Of a stretch of 7,091 nt of DNA, positions 1 to 6,547 are shown in pieces. Within the stretch, counting starts at the first letter, position 1. Each line of letters starts with the position of its first letter. The position numbers were made by a program, and so were the translations under genes. The DNA lies in contig JASLXL010000092.1 in assembly GCA_030740335.1 (NCBI GenBank), positions 1 to 7,091 of the forward strand, given 5' to 3'. Source of the stretch: SAR202 cluster bacterium (GTDB lineage: Bacteria; Chloroflexota; Dehalococcoidia; SAR202; CAJWER01). Under the pieces are notes generated by a model. That model was not told where the DNA came from and made no database searches. It worked only from the letters and a program-made list of their open reading frames with translations.

Positions 1-2
1 AC

Positions 3-773
3 TTTTTGAAATCATGGGGCGAGGACGTGTTCACACGGGCCCACGGAGTAACGGCAGGCCCCGACGACACGCTGTACTGCGCCGACGACGGGGACCACAC
101 AATCAGGCAGTGCACTCTCGACGGCGAAGTTCTTCTCACCATTGGTGTTCCCGGCAAGTCGAGCACCTACCAGGGCGGAGACCCATTCAACCGCTGCACC
201 GATGTGGCGATCGACCCGCGGACCGGCGACCTATACATCTCGGACGGTTACGGCAACTCCCGGGTCCACAAGTACTCGCCGGACGGCAAGCTTCTCTTTT
301 CGTGGGGCGGTCCGGGCACCGACCCAGGCGAGTTCAATATCGTCCACAACATCGCCACCGACCGAGACGGCTGGGTCTACGTCGCAGATCGCGAAAACCA
401 TCGTATCCAGATATTCGACCCAAACGGCAAGTACGAGACCCAGTGGGTTAACATGCATCGCCCGTGCACCGTCTATGTGTCCGAAGAGCAGCACGTGTAC
501 GTAGGTGAGTTGGGATGGGGAATGAATGTTAACCGCGAGTTACCGAACATTGGCCCTAGGATCAGCATCTACGATACTAGTGGCAAGCGCCTGGCCAGGG
601 TAGGTGAATTTGGCATGGGAACAGCGCCTGGGCAGTTCGTTGCACCCCACGGCATGTGCCTGGACTCCTGGGGGGACCTGTATTTGGGTGAGGTAGCTTG
701 GACCAACAGCAAAAATTTGGGCTTGGAAGCCGACGGCGTGCGCAGCTTCCAGAAGTTGGTCAAGGTGAGCTAG
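3..773 (+). CDS. NHL-repeat beta-propeller protein, PAL-like (5' partial)
   Basis: The reading frame is open at the window edge, so the true start lies upstream; a TTG at position 6 is the first possible start but is unlikely to be real. Counting that codon as residue 1, about five propeller blades are visible, each with the NHL pattern of LYxAD/LYISD/VYVAD followed by a hydrophobic strand and a DG or NG turn (near residues 13-47, 64-100, 113-147, 152-200, 214-254). The protein resembles peptidyl-alpha-hydroxyglycine alpha-amidating lyase (PAL). Three His-Gly/Asn residues, H13, H114 and H215, sit 101 residues apart, like the three zinc histidines of PAL. The DGYGNSR motif (Y82) and DRENHRIQ motif (R129) match the PAL catalytic Tyr and Arg regions. 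Lyase activity is inferred; many bacterial NHL proteins have no known substrate. It ends in TAG, 17 bases before the next gene, and is probably co-transcribed with it. No signal peptide can be judged because the N-terminus is missing. Confidence 0.85.
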   Translation, partial: FLKSWGEDVFTRAHGVTAGPDDTLYCADDGDHTIRQCTLDGEVLLTIGVPGKSSTYQGGDPFNRCTDVAIDPRTGDLYISDGYGNSRVHKYSPDGKLLFSWGGPGTDPGEFNIVHNIATDRDGWVYVADRENHRIQIFDPNGKYETQWVNMHRPCTVYVSEEQHVYVGELGWGMNVNRELPNIGPRISIYDTSGKRLARVGEFGMGTAPGQFVAPHGMCLDSWGDLYLGEVAWTNSKNLGLEADGVRSFQKLVKVS

Positions 774-779
774 TCGGGC

Positions 780-785
780 AGGGGG
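780..785 (+). promoter_or_regulatory. Ribosome binding site deciding a GTG start
   Basis: AGGGGG lies 5 bases before the GTG at 791. It supports starting the GH127-like gene there. The frame stays open back to 698, but a start that far up would overlap the preceding gene by 76 bases. Confidence 0.6.
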
Positions 786-790
786 TTGCA

Positions 791-2362
791 GTGAAACTGG
801 CCGACGTCAACACGACAGATATCCGCGAGGCCATTCGTCTCGGCTGCGAGACCATGGGCCGTGTATTCGACGCAGACGATGGCGACGGCGACATCCCTTT
901 CTTCGACGTGGTGGTCCGGCCGCAGGCCAGGATGGCCTTTAGCCCCTGGGCGTCGGAGAGCCATGTGCCTGGGCGTCATCTGAACGCACTGCTCAATGCC
1001 GAGGACGCCGCTGGCATCAAGATCGACGAGGACTCCGTCGACCGCCATGCCCGAGCTGCTTTCTTTTCGTACGGCGGGCCTATTGCGTTCCCCCTCAACC
1101 GGGATGAGGTCGGTGGCCCGTTGACCAATTTCGTGGCACACCATGCTCGTGAAGGCTTTCACGCTCTGTACGCTTTGGCAAAGTATCGAGACTCCGCCCG
1201 CGCCCGCACCATCGCGGAGGCCGGACTCGCCGCTATCAACGAGTACTGGAACCCGGACCGCGATTGGGATTATGACCGGCTAGAGCAAAACCACGGCCTC
1301 ACGACGATGCGAAACCAGCCCTTCATGCATGGCCTGGCGAGGACCATCGGACCGCTGGTCAAGTACTACAAGGCGAGCGGCTATGGGCCGGCGCTGGAGT
1401 TGGCCACGGTGTTGAAAGACAAGTGCGTGGCTGAGGTTTTCACTGCTGATGGTAGCTATGATCGCAAGAGTTTCGGGGACCACACTCACTCGACCACCTG
1501 CGTAATGTCGTCGTTGGCCCAACTGGCCGACCTGACCTCCGATTTGTCGCTGATACAAAGGCTCAAAGCGTTCTACGATCATGGCCTGTGGGACATCCGC
1601 GACGAATTTGGCTGGGTCGTCGAGAGCAGTGGCGAGGGCAGGGACCCCGACAAGGGCGAGGTCAACAACAGCGGTGACATCCTGGAGACGGCGCTGCTCC
1701 TGGGGAAGTGGGGTTTTGCGGAGGGCTACCACGACGCCGAGCGTATTCTCAGGTGCCACATCCTCCCATCACAGCTCCGCGATATCTCATTCATCGCACA
1801 GCCCCCGAACCTCGACGGCGTTGACGGCATGCGCGACGTGGCTGCCCGTCTACAGGGCGCTTTCGGGTTCCCCGCGCCTTATGGCCACGAACCGCTGGAC
1901 GCACCCGACGTGAAATTCAACCTGGACATCGTCGGAGGCACTGTCGGCTCGCTATGCGAGGCCCTGAGGGCTGCGACGACCTATAACGAGGCAGGGCACC
2001 ACGTGAACTTGCTCTTCGACCACCAAAACTCAGACATCGAAGTGGAGTCCCCGTACACGCATCCGGCCCTCAGGGTCCGAGTCAAGCGACCAGCGCCACT
2101 GTACGTGCGGATCCCGCCGTGGGTTGATCGGGACGCGTTACGGATCGATGGAGTGCCAGGCCAGGCTCTCCAGACGGAGGGCTATGCATTCATAGCCGAG
2201 CCCCCTGTTGGCGAGTGGATAACCTTCCAGTTTCCTCTGGTCGAACATAATACGGAGTTGAGTCATCGAACACGCACGATTAGGACACGAATGCGTGGGG
2301 ATGCTGTTGCAGCAATGGAAAGCTTCGGCGCCGATCTGACCTTTTTCGATCCGCTGGACTGA
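791..2362 (+). CDS. GH127-like six-hairpin (alpha/alpha-6 barrel) protein
   Basis: A 523-residue protein beginning at GTG 791. It resembles the beta-L-arabinofuranosidase (GH127, DUF1680) superfamily. A helical barrel region covers roughly residues 115-400 (helix pairs around NFVAHHAREGFHALYALAKY and DILETALLLGKWG). A beta-sandwich follows at about 403-490, with the family pattern HHVNLLFD, LYVRIPPWV, a DG turn, GYAFIAE and GEWITFQFPL. Residues 491-523 form a tail (TRMRGDAVAAMESFGADLTFFDP). No signal peptide is apparent, so it is probably cytoplasmic. Aligning by eye, the zinc-binding Glu-x-Cys of GH127 becomes E290-V291-N292 and the paired Cys-Cys becomes G382-G383, so the usual thiolate-zinc catalytic site seems absent. 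The protein may use another mechanism or have a non-hydrolytic role. It sits 17 bases after the NHL gene and 16 before the hydrolase, as in an operon. The fold assignment is fairly secure; substrate and activity are unknown. Confidence 0.75.
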   Translation: MKLADVNTTDIREAIRLGCETMGRVFDADDGDGDIPFFDVVVRPQARMAFSPWASESHVPGRHLNALLNAEDAAGIKIDEDSVDRHARAAFFSYGGPIAFPLNRDEVGGPLTNFVAHHAREGFHALYALAKYRDSARARTIAEAGLAAINEYWNPDRDWDYDRLEQNHGLTTMRNQPFMHGLARTIGPLVKYYKASGYGPALELATVLKDKCVAEVFTADGSYDRKSFGDHTHSTTCVMSSLAQLADLTSDLSLIQRLKAFYDHGLWDIRDEFGWVVESSGEGRDPDKGEVNNSGDILETALLLGKWGFAEGYHDAERILRCHILPSQLRDISFIAQPPNLDGVDGMRDVAARLQGAFGFPAPYGHEPLDAPDVKFNLDIVGGTVGSLCEALRAATTYNEAGHHVNLLFDHQNSDIEVESPYTHPALRVRVKRPAPLYVRIPPWVDRDALRIDGVPGQALQTEGYAFIAEPPVGEWITFQFPLVEHNTELSHRTRTIRTRMRGDAVAAMESFGADLTFFDPLD

Positions 2363-2365
2363 AGT

Positions 2366-2372
2366 AGAGGAG
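2366..2372 (+). promoter_or_regulatory. Strong Shine-Dalgarno for the CocE-type hydrolase
   Basis: AGAGGAG lies 6 bases before the ATG at 2379, just after the stop of the GH127-like gene. It fixes the hydrolase start and shows that translation signals of this interrupted gene are intact. Confidence 0.7.
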
Positions 2373-2378
2373 CACAGC

Positions 2379-2930
2379 ATGGGGCCATCGTCACCTGACC
2401 ATGACGTAGTAATCGCCAAGGACGTGATGGTCCCGATGCGCGACGGCGTGGGGCTGGCGGCTGATATCTACTGGCCTGCAATCGACGGCGAGCGCGTGGA
2501 CGGCCCTCTACCGACGATCCTTGGTCGCACGTCCTACGACAAGACTTGGCCCGAGTTGTGGGTAGCTCCCATCGCGGATTATTTCGCGCCCAGGGGATAC
2601 GCGGTGGTGCTCCAGGATCAGCGCGGCCGGTCCGCCTCCGAGGGCACCGGCCAGTACCACCATACGGCCAACCCTCTTGAGGGCCAGGATGGCTACGACA
2701 CCGTTGAGTGGATCGCAGCCCAGGATTGGTCAGATGGTCGTATCGGCATGGTGGGCAGCTCCCACGGAGGTATTGTTCAGACAGCGGCGTCGTTGCACCG
2801 GCCGCCTCACCTGACCGCCATATGGGCGGACGTTGCTCCGACGAACATCTTCTCCCACCAGTCTCGTGAGGGCGGGGCGATGTCACTGCAGATGTTCGGC
2901 GCGCTGTTCATGCACGCCTATGATAGCTAG
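2379..2930 (+). CDS. CocE-type hydrolase, N-terminal fragment up to the amber codon
   Basis: This 183-residue product is what the strong Shine-Dalgarno would yield without suppression. It contains the first part of the alpha/beta-hydrolase core with nucleophile S128 and the QDQRGR motif. It lacks the catalytic Asp and His and the whole C-terminal jelly-roll, so it should be inactive and probably unstable. It ends at Ser183, in the lid region that follows the core (MFGALFMHAYDS). Confidence 0.6.
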   Translation: MGPSSPDHDVVIAKDVMVPMRDGVGLAADIYWPAIDGERVDGPLPTILGRTSYDKTWPELWVAPIADYFAPRGYAVVLQDQRGRSASEGTGQYHHTANPLEGQDGYDTVEWIAAQDWSDGRIGMVGSSHGGIVQTAASLHRPPHLTAIWADVAPTNIFSHQSREGGAMSLQMFGALFMHAYDS

Positions 2931-2954
2931 GAGATACGAGACGACCCGACGGCT

Positions 2955-4283
2955 TTGCGAGAGGTGATTGAGGGATGGGAGAACATCGGCCTTCTGGTCT
3001 CTGAAATGCCCTTCAGGCCCGGTGAGACGCCCCTGTACAGGGTTCCCAATCTGGAAGACGTGCTCTTCCACTACTACTACGACGGCGAGTACAACGATCT
3101 CTGGGCCATGGAGACCTGCGACCAAGCCCGTCACTTTGCCCGCGCGGCCGATATTCCAGGTGTATTTTCTGGCGGCTGGTACGATCCTTTCGCGGTTGCG
3201 ACGACGGATCAGTACGCGACGATGGCTGCCAAGAACAACACTCCACAGCGATTGCTCATGGGACCATGGACCCACCAGGGTATACGGAACGGCGCGACCG
3301 TATTTGGCGACGTGGAATTCGGTCCAGAGGCCGGGTTCGGCAACCATGTGTACAACTCACTCCGGCTTCGCTGGTTCGACCGCTGGCTCAAGGACATCGA
3401 GATCGGTGTCGAGGACGACTCGCCCGTCCGTATTTTTGTAATGGGTGGAGGGAGCGGTCGGCGGAACGAACAGGGGCGGTTGGAACACGGCGGCGCATGG
3501 CGGTCGGAGAGGCAGTGGCCCCTGGAGCAGACGGTTCTCAGGACGTTACACATGCGCGCCGGTGGCGGGCTTACAGACGCACCGCCGCGCGCAGACGAGT
3601 TCCCGTCGACATACATCCATGACCCGGACCATCCGGTGCCTAGTATCGCCGCGTCTGTGACCGGGCTCTCAGAACTAGTGCGCGTACCTGGTGGCGTCGA
3701 CCCGGCGCAGTGGCCGCCGCGCTATCGAGCTAGGCCCCTGCTGATCGAGGGTGGTGCGCACCAAAAGGAAGAGCCAGACCGGTTCGGCTCCATGCCGCCA
3801 TACCCGTTGTTGGGGGAGAGATCAGACGTGCTTGTCTTCGAGACCGAGCCGCTGGAGGAGGACATTGAGATTACAGGCGGGGTGGCGGTGACGCTGTGGG
3901 TATCGTCTTCGGCGGCCGATACTGACTTCACTGCCAAGTTGCTCGACGTGTACCCATCCAGCGATGACTACCCCGAGGGTTACCATCTGAACCTGGCCGA
4001 CTCGATCATTCGATGTCGTTTTCGCGATGGTTATAACAAAGCAGAGTTAATGGAGCCCGGAACGGCATACGAAGTCCGTATCAACCTACCACCCACAAGC
4101 AACAAGTTTGTGGTCGGGCATCGCATACGGGTCGACGTAGCTAGCAGCAGCTTCCCAAAGTTTGATGTCAACCCGAACACCGGCGAGGCTCTTGGTCGGC
4201 ACACTCACACGGTCAAAGCCAGCAACACCGTCTTTACCGAAGCAGCCCGCCCGTCACATGTCGTACTACCGATAATCCCCTAA
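2955..4283 (+). CDS. CocE-type hydrolase, C-terminal fragment (possible restart)
   Basis: This is the in-frame remainder after the amber codon, 442 residues if started at TTG 2955. It carries the catalytic Asp (GGWYDPF), the catalytic His (GPWTH) and the C-terminal jelly-roll domain (ETEPLEEDIEITGG onward), but no nucleophile Ser. GGAG at 2930-2933 is about 21 bases from the TTG, too far for normal initiation. GTG 2964 is an alternative in-frame start without a convincing binding site. Independent translation is therefore doubtful. Its clean family-like sequence over 440 codons shows that the interruption is recent or not real. It ends in TAA. Confidence 0.45.
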   Translation: MREVIEGWENIGLLVSEMPFRPGETPLYRVPNLEDVLFHYYYDGEYNDLWAMETCDQARHFARAADIPGVFSGGWYDPFAVATTDQYATMAAKNNTPQRLLMGPWTHQGIRNGATVFGDVEFGPEAGFGNHVYNSLRLRWFDRWLKDIEIGVEDDSPVRIFVMGGGSGRRNEQGRLEHGGAWRSERQWPLEQTVLRTLHMRAGGGLTDAPPRADEFPSTYIHDPDHPVPSIAASVTGLSELVRVPGGVDPAQWPPRYRARPLLIEGGAHQKEEPDRFGSMPPYPLLGERSDVLVFETEPLEEDIEITGGVAVTLWVSSSAADTDFTAKLLDVYPSSDDYPEGYHLNLADSIIRCRFRDGYNKAELMEPGTAYEVRINLPPTSNKFVVGHRIRVDVASSSFPKFDVNPNTGEALGRHTHTVKASNTVFTEAARPSHVVLPIIP

Positions 4284-4316
4284 GATGTCAGGCGGGTGAC
4301 CTGAACCAGTGTGCCC

Positions 4317-5090
4317 CTACTTCAGCATGTCCCTGAGCAGGCTGGCCGTTCCCTCGATAGCTGCATTTGCCAGTGCTCGGCCCTTTTCGGCGGTGGCACG
4401 GGCTGCGTCCGGGTCGGACGCTTCGGCGTAGTCCCATCGCACGTTATCGGGCAAGGCGTGCAGAGCGAATGAGGTTTCGAACTCCCCAGCGTGGCCGGGG
4501 TACTTCCCGGAGTCCAACACCTCTTTGGCAAGCTCATCTGGTATGAGGTCCCAGTAACTGTTGAACCGCAGGTCCAGGCCAAGGTTATCGCGGTCGAGGA
4601 GGGCCTCGGTATAGTCGGTGTGTGTATGGATGGTCTCAGATGTCTCGGCAGAGAGCGGGTTTCCAAAGGTCGATGTGAGGTGCAACCGCCACTGCTGGAT
4701 GACTCCCTCGACAGGCGCGACGTTGCCGCCGTGTCCGTTCAAAATAAGAACATTGCGAATGCCGTGACGAACGAGGCTTTCCACCGCGTCGAAGACCACC
4801 GCAAGCCAACTGCCCGGCTTCACAGACATCGTGCCGGGGAAGTGCATGTGGTGCTCAGCGATGCCGATGGATATCGGTACGGCTACCACCACGTCGGGAT
4901 AAAGCAGCGCTGCGGCCTTCTCGGCGACATATGTGCTGGAGGCGATGTCTTGGGGGAACGCCAGGTGTTCCAGGTGCTGCTCTATGCTACCCGTCGCGAT
5001 TATGGCCGCCCTGAAGCTACCGACTTCGAGGGCCTGGCGGAACTCGCGGCGAGTAAGTTTCTCGAGACGGACTTCTCGGGTGTTGTCCAT
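4317..5090 (-). CDS. Creatininase-family amidohydrolase
   Basis: A 257-residue metal-dependent amidohydrolase of the creatininase (creatinine amidohydrolase) family. These enzymes open cyclic or linear amide bonds with a two-metal centre; the family also includes MftE and ArfB-type enzymes. Visible ligands are E37 and H39 in GSIEQH, D48 in HLAFPQD, and H120 in the NGHGGN motif (118-123). A further acidic cluster, HAGEFETS (200-207, E203), probably completes the site. The Glu that follows His120 in true creatininase is Gly here, as in the GHGGN subfamily, so creatinine itself is not a safe substrate call. The ATG at 5090 lies 4 bases after the stop of the upstream monooxygenase gene. Its own binding site is weak (a GGAAAGAAG purine stretch within the end of that gene), so translation is probably coupled. 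It ends in TAG. No signal peptide; cytoplasmic. Length fits the family. Confidence 0.9.
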   Translation of the reverse strand: MDNTREVRLEKLTRREFRQALEVGSFRAAIIATGSIEQHLEHLAFPQDIASSTYVAEKAAALLYPDVVVAVPISIGIAEHHMHFPGTMSVKPGSWLAVVFDAVESLVRHGIRNVLILNGHGGNVAPVEGVIQQWRLHLTSTFGNPLSAETSETIHTHTDYTEALLDRDNLGLDLRFNSYWDLIPDELAKEVLDSGKYPGHAGEFETSFALHALPDNVRWDYAEASDPDAARATAEKGRALANAAIEGTASLLRDMLK

Positions 5091-5094
5091 TGTT

Positions 5095-6261
5095 CTACTT
5101 CTTTCCGTCGTATTGCTTTGTTGCGGCGTCCAAAGACCTCGTGCGCAGCGCCATCAAATCGTGCCTGTTCTCGGACGCCCATCCTTGAGATTTGGCAAGG
5201 CTCGTCAGGGAGCCCTGGAACTGTGGCATGACATAACGGGCCATTAGCTCATAACTTCGGTGCGTCTGTTCGCGTGTCGCGGCCCATTCGGCTGCCTGGA
5301 TCATGATGCCGCCGAAACCGCCGCTGTCTTCGTTGAGCCTGTTGATGGTGTCTACCAGGTCGTCCGGCGTGCCGATGCACCACGCACCCTCGTCAACCAT
5401 GTGATCAACGATCTTGTCCGCAGGGCCGTCATAGGCCACGGGAAATCCCATCGTATCCTCGAAGTAGTCGCGCTGGTACTTCGCGGCGCCTTGGCGGGCC
5501 TGTTCCAGAGCCTCTTTCTTTGTATCGGCCAGGTGGGCCGGGATAACCAGACGCCATTCCTCACGCCGGACCGTATTGCCATACTTTTCGGCCGTCTCCT
5601 CCGCGATCTTCCAGAACTGATCAAGTTTGTGAACGACAGCACCGCCTCGCAGCACGCTCACAGAAAGCACGCCCGTACCGAATTTGCCCGCCAGCACCAT
5701 CCCGGATGGGGACTGGGAAGCAGCGACGGCAATTGGAAAGTGAGGCTGTGTGTAGGGCCGCAGGTTCAGTTGGGCTTCCTTGAGGGTAAACCAGTCCGAC
5801 TGATGGGTAATCGGCTCATCCTCCGTGAGCAGTCGCATGATAACGTCCAGCGCTTCTTCTGTACGCGGTCTTTGGGTGGGCGGGTCGATGCCCATCATGT
5901 AAGCATCGGACACTAGTGCGCCGGGACCGACTCCCATCATGATGCGTCCCCTGGTCAGGTGATCGAGCAACACCATACGATCTGCGGCCATGAGGGGGTG
6001 ATGGTACGGAAGGCTCAGGACACCTGTGCCTAGCTTGATATGCCGGGTCCGCTCGGCCACTGCAGCGATGAACAGCTCCGGCGAGGCGATGGTCTCCCAC
6101 CCGGCGCTGTGGTGCTCGCCTATCCACGCTTCGTCGAACCCCAGGTGGTCGATCCACTCGACTAGCTCCAGGTCGCGTTGAAGGGCGAGAGTTGGATTCT
6201 CACCAAGAGCGTGGAACGGGCCCAGAAATATTCCGAATTTCAAATGCTCTGGTAGTGTCAT
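5095..6261 (-). CDS. LLM-class flavin-dependent oxidoreductase, limonene monooxygenase-like
   Basis: A 388-residue bacterial-luciferase-like monooxygenase. Members use reduced FMN, FAD or F420 to oxidise a substrate, usually with a separate reductase; none is seen here. Family signatures include LKFGIFLGPFH (7-17), WIGEHHSAGWE (46-56), SPELFIAAVAERT (60-72), LGTGVLSLPYHHPL (77-90), RIMMGVGPGALVSDAYMMG (106-124) and PHFPIAVAASQSPSG (173-187). The GEHHSAGWE and YHHPLMAADRM stretches recall limonene 1,2-monooxygenase, but the substrate is inferred only at the level of hydrophobic or terpenoid-like compounds. I chose the ATG at 6261 because AGAGGT lies 4 bases upstream and LPEHLKFGIF is the usual start of the domain. 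A TTG at 6288 would add nine residues. The gene leads a two-gene operon with the creatininase-family gene, and has a promoter candidate at 6301-6329. It ends in TAG. Confidence 0.92.
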   Translation of the reverse strand: MTLPEHLKFGIFLGPFHALGENPTLALQRDLELVEWIDHLGFDEAWIGEHHSAGWETIASPELFIAAVAERTRHIKLGTGVLSLPYHHPLMAADRMVLLDHLTRGRIMMGVGPGALVSDAYMMGIDPPTQRPRTEEALDVIMRLLTEDEPITHQSDWFTLKEAQLNLRPYTQPHFPIAVAASQSPSGMVLAGKFGTGVLSVSVLRGGAVVHKLDQFWKIAEETAEKYGNTVRREEWRLVIPAHLADTKKEALEQARQGAAKYQRDYFEDTMGFPVAYDGPADKIVDHMVDEGAWCIGTPDDLVDTINRLNEDSGGFGGIMIQAAEWAATREQTHRSYELMARYVMPQFQGSLTSLAKSQGWASENRHDLMALRTRSLDAATKQYDGKK

Positions 6262-6265
6262 CGTG

Positions 6266-6271
6266 ACCTCT
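6266..6271 (-). promoter_or_regulatory. Ribosome binding site of the LLM oxidoreductase
   Basis: AGAGGT on the minus strand, 4 bases before the ATG at 6261. It favours that start over the TTG at 6288. Confidence 0.6.
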
Positions 6272-6275
6272 CGGC

Positions 6276-6305
6276 CGGGGATTTTCAAAAGTCAACGGGG
6301 ATTTT
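6276..6305. repeat. Tandem direct repeat CGGGGATTTT, candidate operator
   Basis: CGGGGATTTT occurs at 6276-6285 and again at 6296-6305, both copies exact, with start points exactly 20 bases apart (about two helical turns). The distal copy shares its A-tract with the -10 box of the promoter proposed for the LLM operon. The proximal copy lies in the leader. Same-face spacing and promoter overlap suggest binding of a regulator, but no regulator gene is present here and chance duplication cannot be excluded. Confidence 0.45.
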
Positions 6306-6329
6306 AGCACGGCAACTCGAGGGCTACAA
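6301..6329 (-). promoter_or_regulatory. Candidate sigma70-type promoter of the LLM-creatininase operon
   Basis: On the minus strand, TTGTAG (6324-6329; 4 of 6 to TTGACA) and TAAAAT (6301-6306; 5 of 6 to TATAAT) are separated by 17 bases. The predicted start near 6294 gives a leader of about 33 bases containing the AGAGGT binding site. Confidence 0.45.
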
Positions 6330-6369
6330 ATTCATTACGGCAAGGTATGAGAACTGACATGCGCCTGGA

Positions 6370-6382
6370 ATGCCACTGGCAT
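6370..6382. repeat. Perfect 13-base palindrome in the divergent intergenic region
   Basis: ATGCCA-C-TGGCAT is a perfect dyad with a single central base. It is about 40 bases upstream of the -35 box proposed for the LLM operon and about 130 bases upstream of the rsfS -35 box. It could be an operator for a dimeric regulator. A dyad of this size can occur by chance. Confidence 0.25.
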
Positions 6383-6512
6383 AAAGGCCTATCGCCGGTG
6401 GAGGGAGTACACTGCGTCTATCTTACGCATGGGCGGCTGGTTCCCGGTGGCTATGATGTCTCGGTGCCCACGGTTGAGGGATTCCGGGGGCGCGCAGGGA
6501 CACCGTCTCACG

Positions 6513-6541
6513 TTGACCGCTTGGGCGGTGCGACATATAAT
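6513..6541 (+). promoter_or_regulatory. Near-consensus sigma70 promoter of rsfS, predicted leaderless
   Basis: TTGACC (6513-6518, 5 of 6) and a perfect TATAAT (6536-6541) are separated by 17 bases, the optimal spacing. Seven bases beyond the -10 box is position 6548, the A of the rsfS ATG. Transcription would therefore begin at or within a base or two of the start codon, giving a leaderless message. Confidence 0.7.
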
Positions 6542-6547
6542 TTTGCC

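Larger units (their letters stand above)
2379..4283 (+). pseudogene. CocE/NonD family hydrolase interrupted by in-frame TAG
   Basis: Read through codon 184, this is one 634-position protein of the CocE/NonD (peptidase S15, X-Pro dipeptidyl-peptidase-like) family, alpha/beta-hydrolases that cleave esters or amides. N-terminal signature: VPMRDGVGLAADIY (18-31), then QDQRGRSASEG (79-89). The nucleophile motif is GSSHGG with S128; many relatives have Tyr where H129 stands. The acid is D269 in GGWYDPF and the base is H299 in GPWTH. A PepX_C-type jelly-roll fills about residues 420-630, including HRIRVDVASSSFPKFDVN. The TAG at 2928-2930 falls between DS and EIRDD. The frame is unchanged on both sides, so this is a point nonsense event and not a frameshift. 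From memory, relatives read AQEIRDD here, suggesting CAG changed to TAG. Recent pseudogenization, amber suppression and a sequence error are all possible. It is the third gene of its run and ends 33 bases from the convergent creatininase gene. Confidence 0.8.

Noticed and set aside
698..790. An upstream start at 698 for the GH127-like gene
   Set aside because: It would overlap the propeller gene by 76 bases, and the added residues show no family similarity; GTG 791 has a good binding site.
1280..1759. Minus-strand open frame of 159 codons
   Set aside because: It lies wholly opposite the GH127-like gene and has no recognisable protein features.
2928..2930. Genome-wide reassignment of TAG to an amino acid
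   Set aside because: TAG ends the propeller, creatininase-family and LLM genes at positions where those families normally end.
2883..2960. A frameshift in the CocE-type gene
   Set aside because: The frame is the same before and after the stop, and no other frame carries family sequence here.
4288..4304. TCAGG-N7-CCTGA inverted repeat between the convergent units as a terminator
   Set aside because: The stem is only 5 base pairs with no T-run on either strand; too weak to call.
4491..5231. Long plus-strand open frame of 246 codons
   Set aside because: It is antisense to the creatininase-family gene and the end of the LLM gene, with no recognisable domain; a shadow of high-GC coding sequence.
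6262..6288. TTG start at 6288 for the LLM oxidoreductase
   Set aside because: The ATG at 6261 has a better binding site and matches the family N-terminus.
6347..6547. N-terminal extension of rsfS from ATG 6347
   Set aside because: The 67 extra residues do not resemble RsfS, AAGG sits too close to the ATG, and the best promoter lies inside the stretch.
6310..6547. A tRNA or structured RNA in the divergent intergenic region
   Set aside because: No cloverleaf or T-loop consensus could be found; a GGTTCCCGG stretch lacks matching arms.
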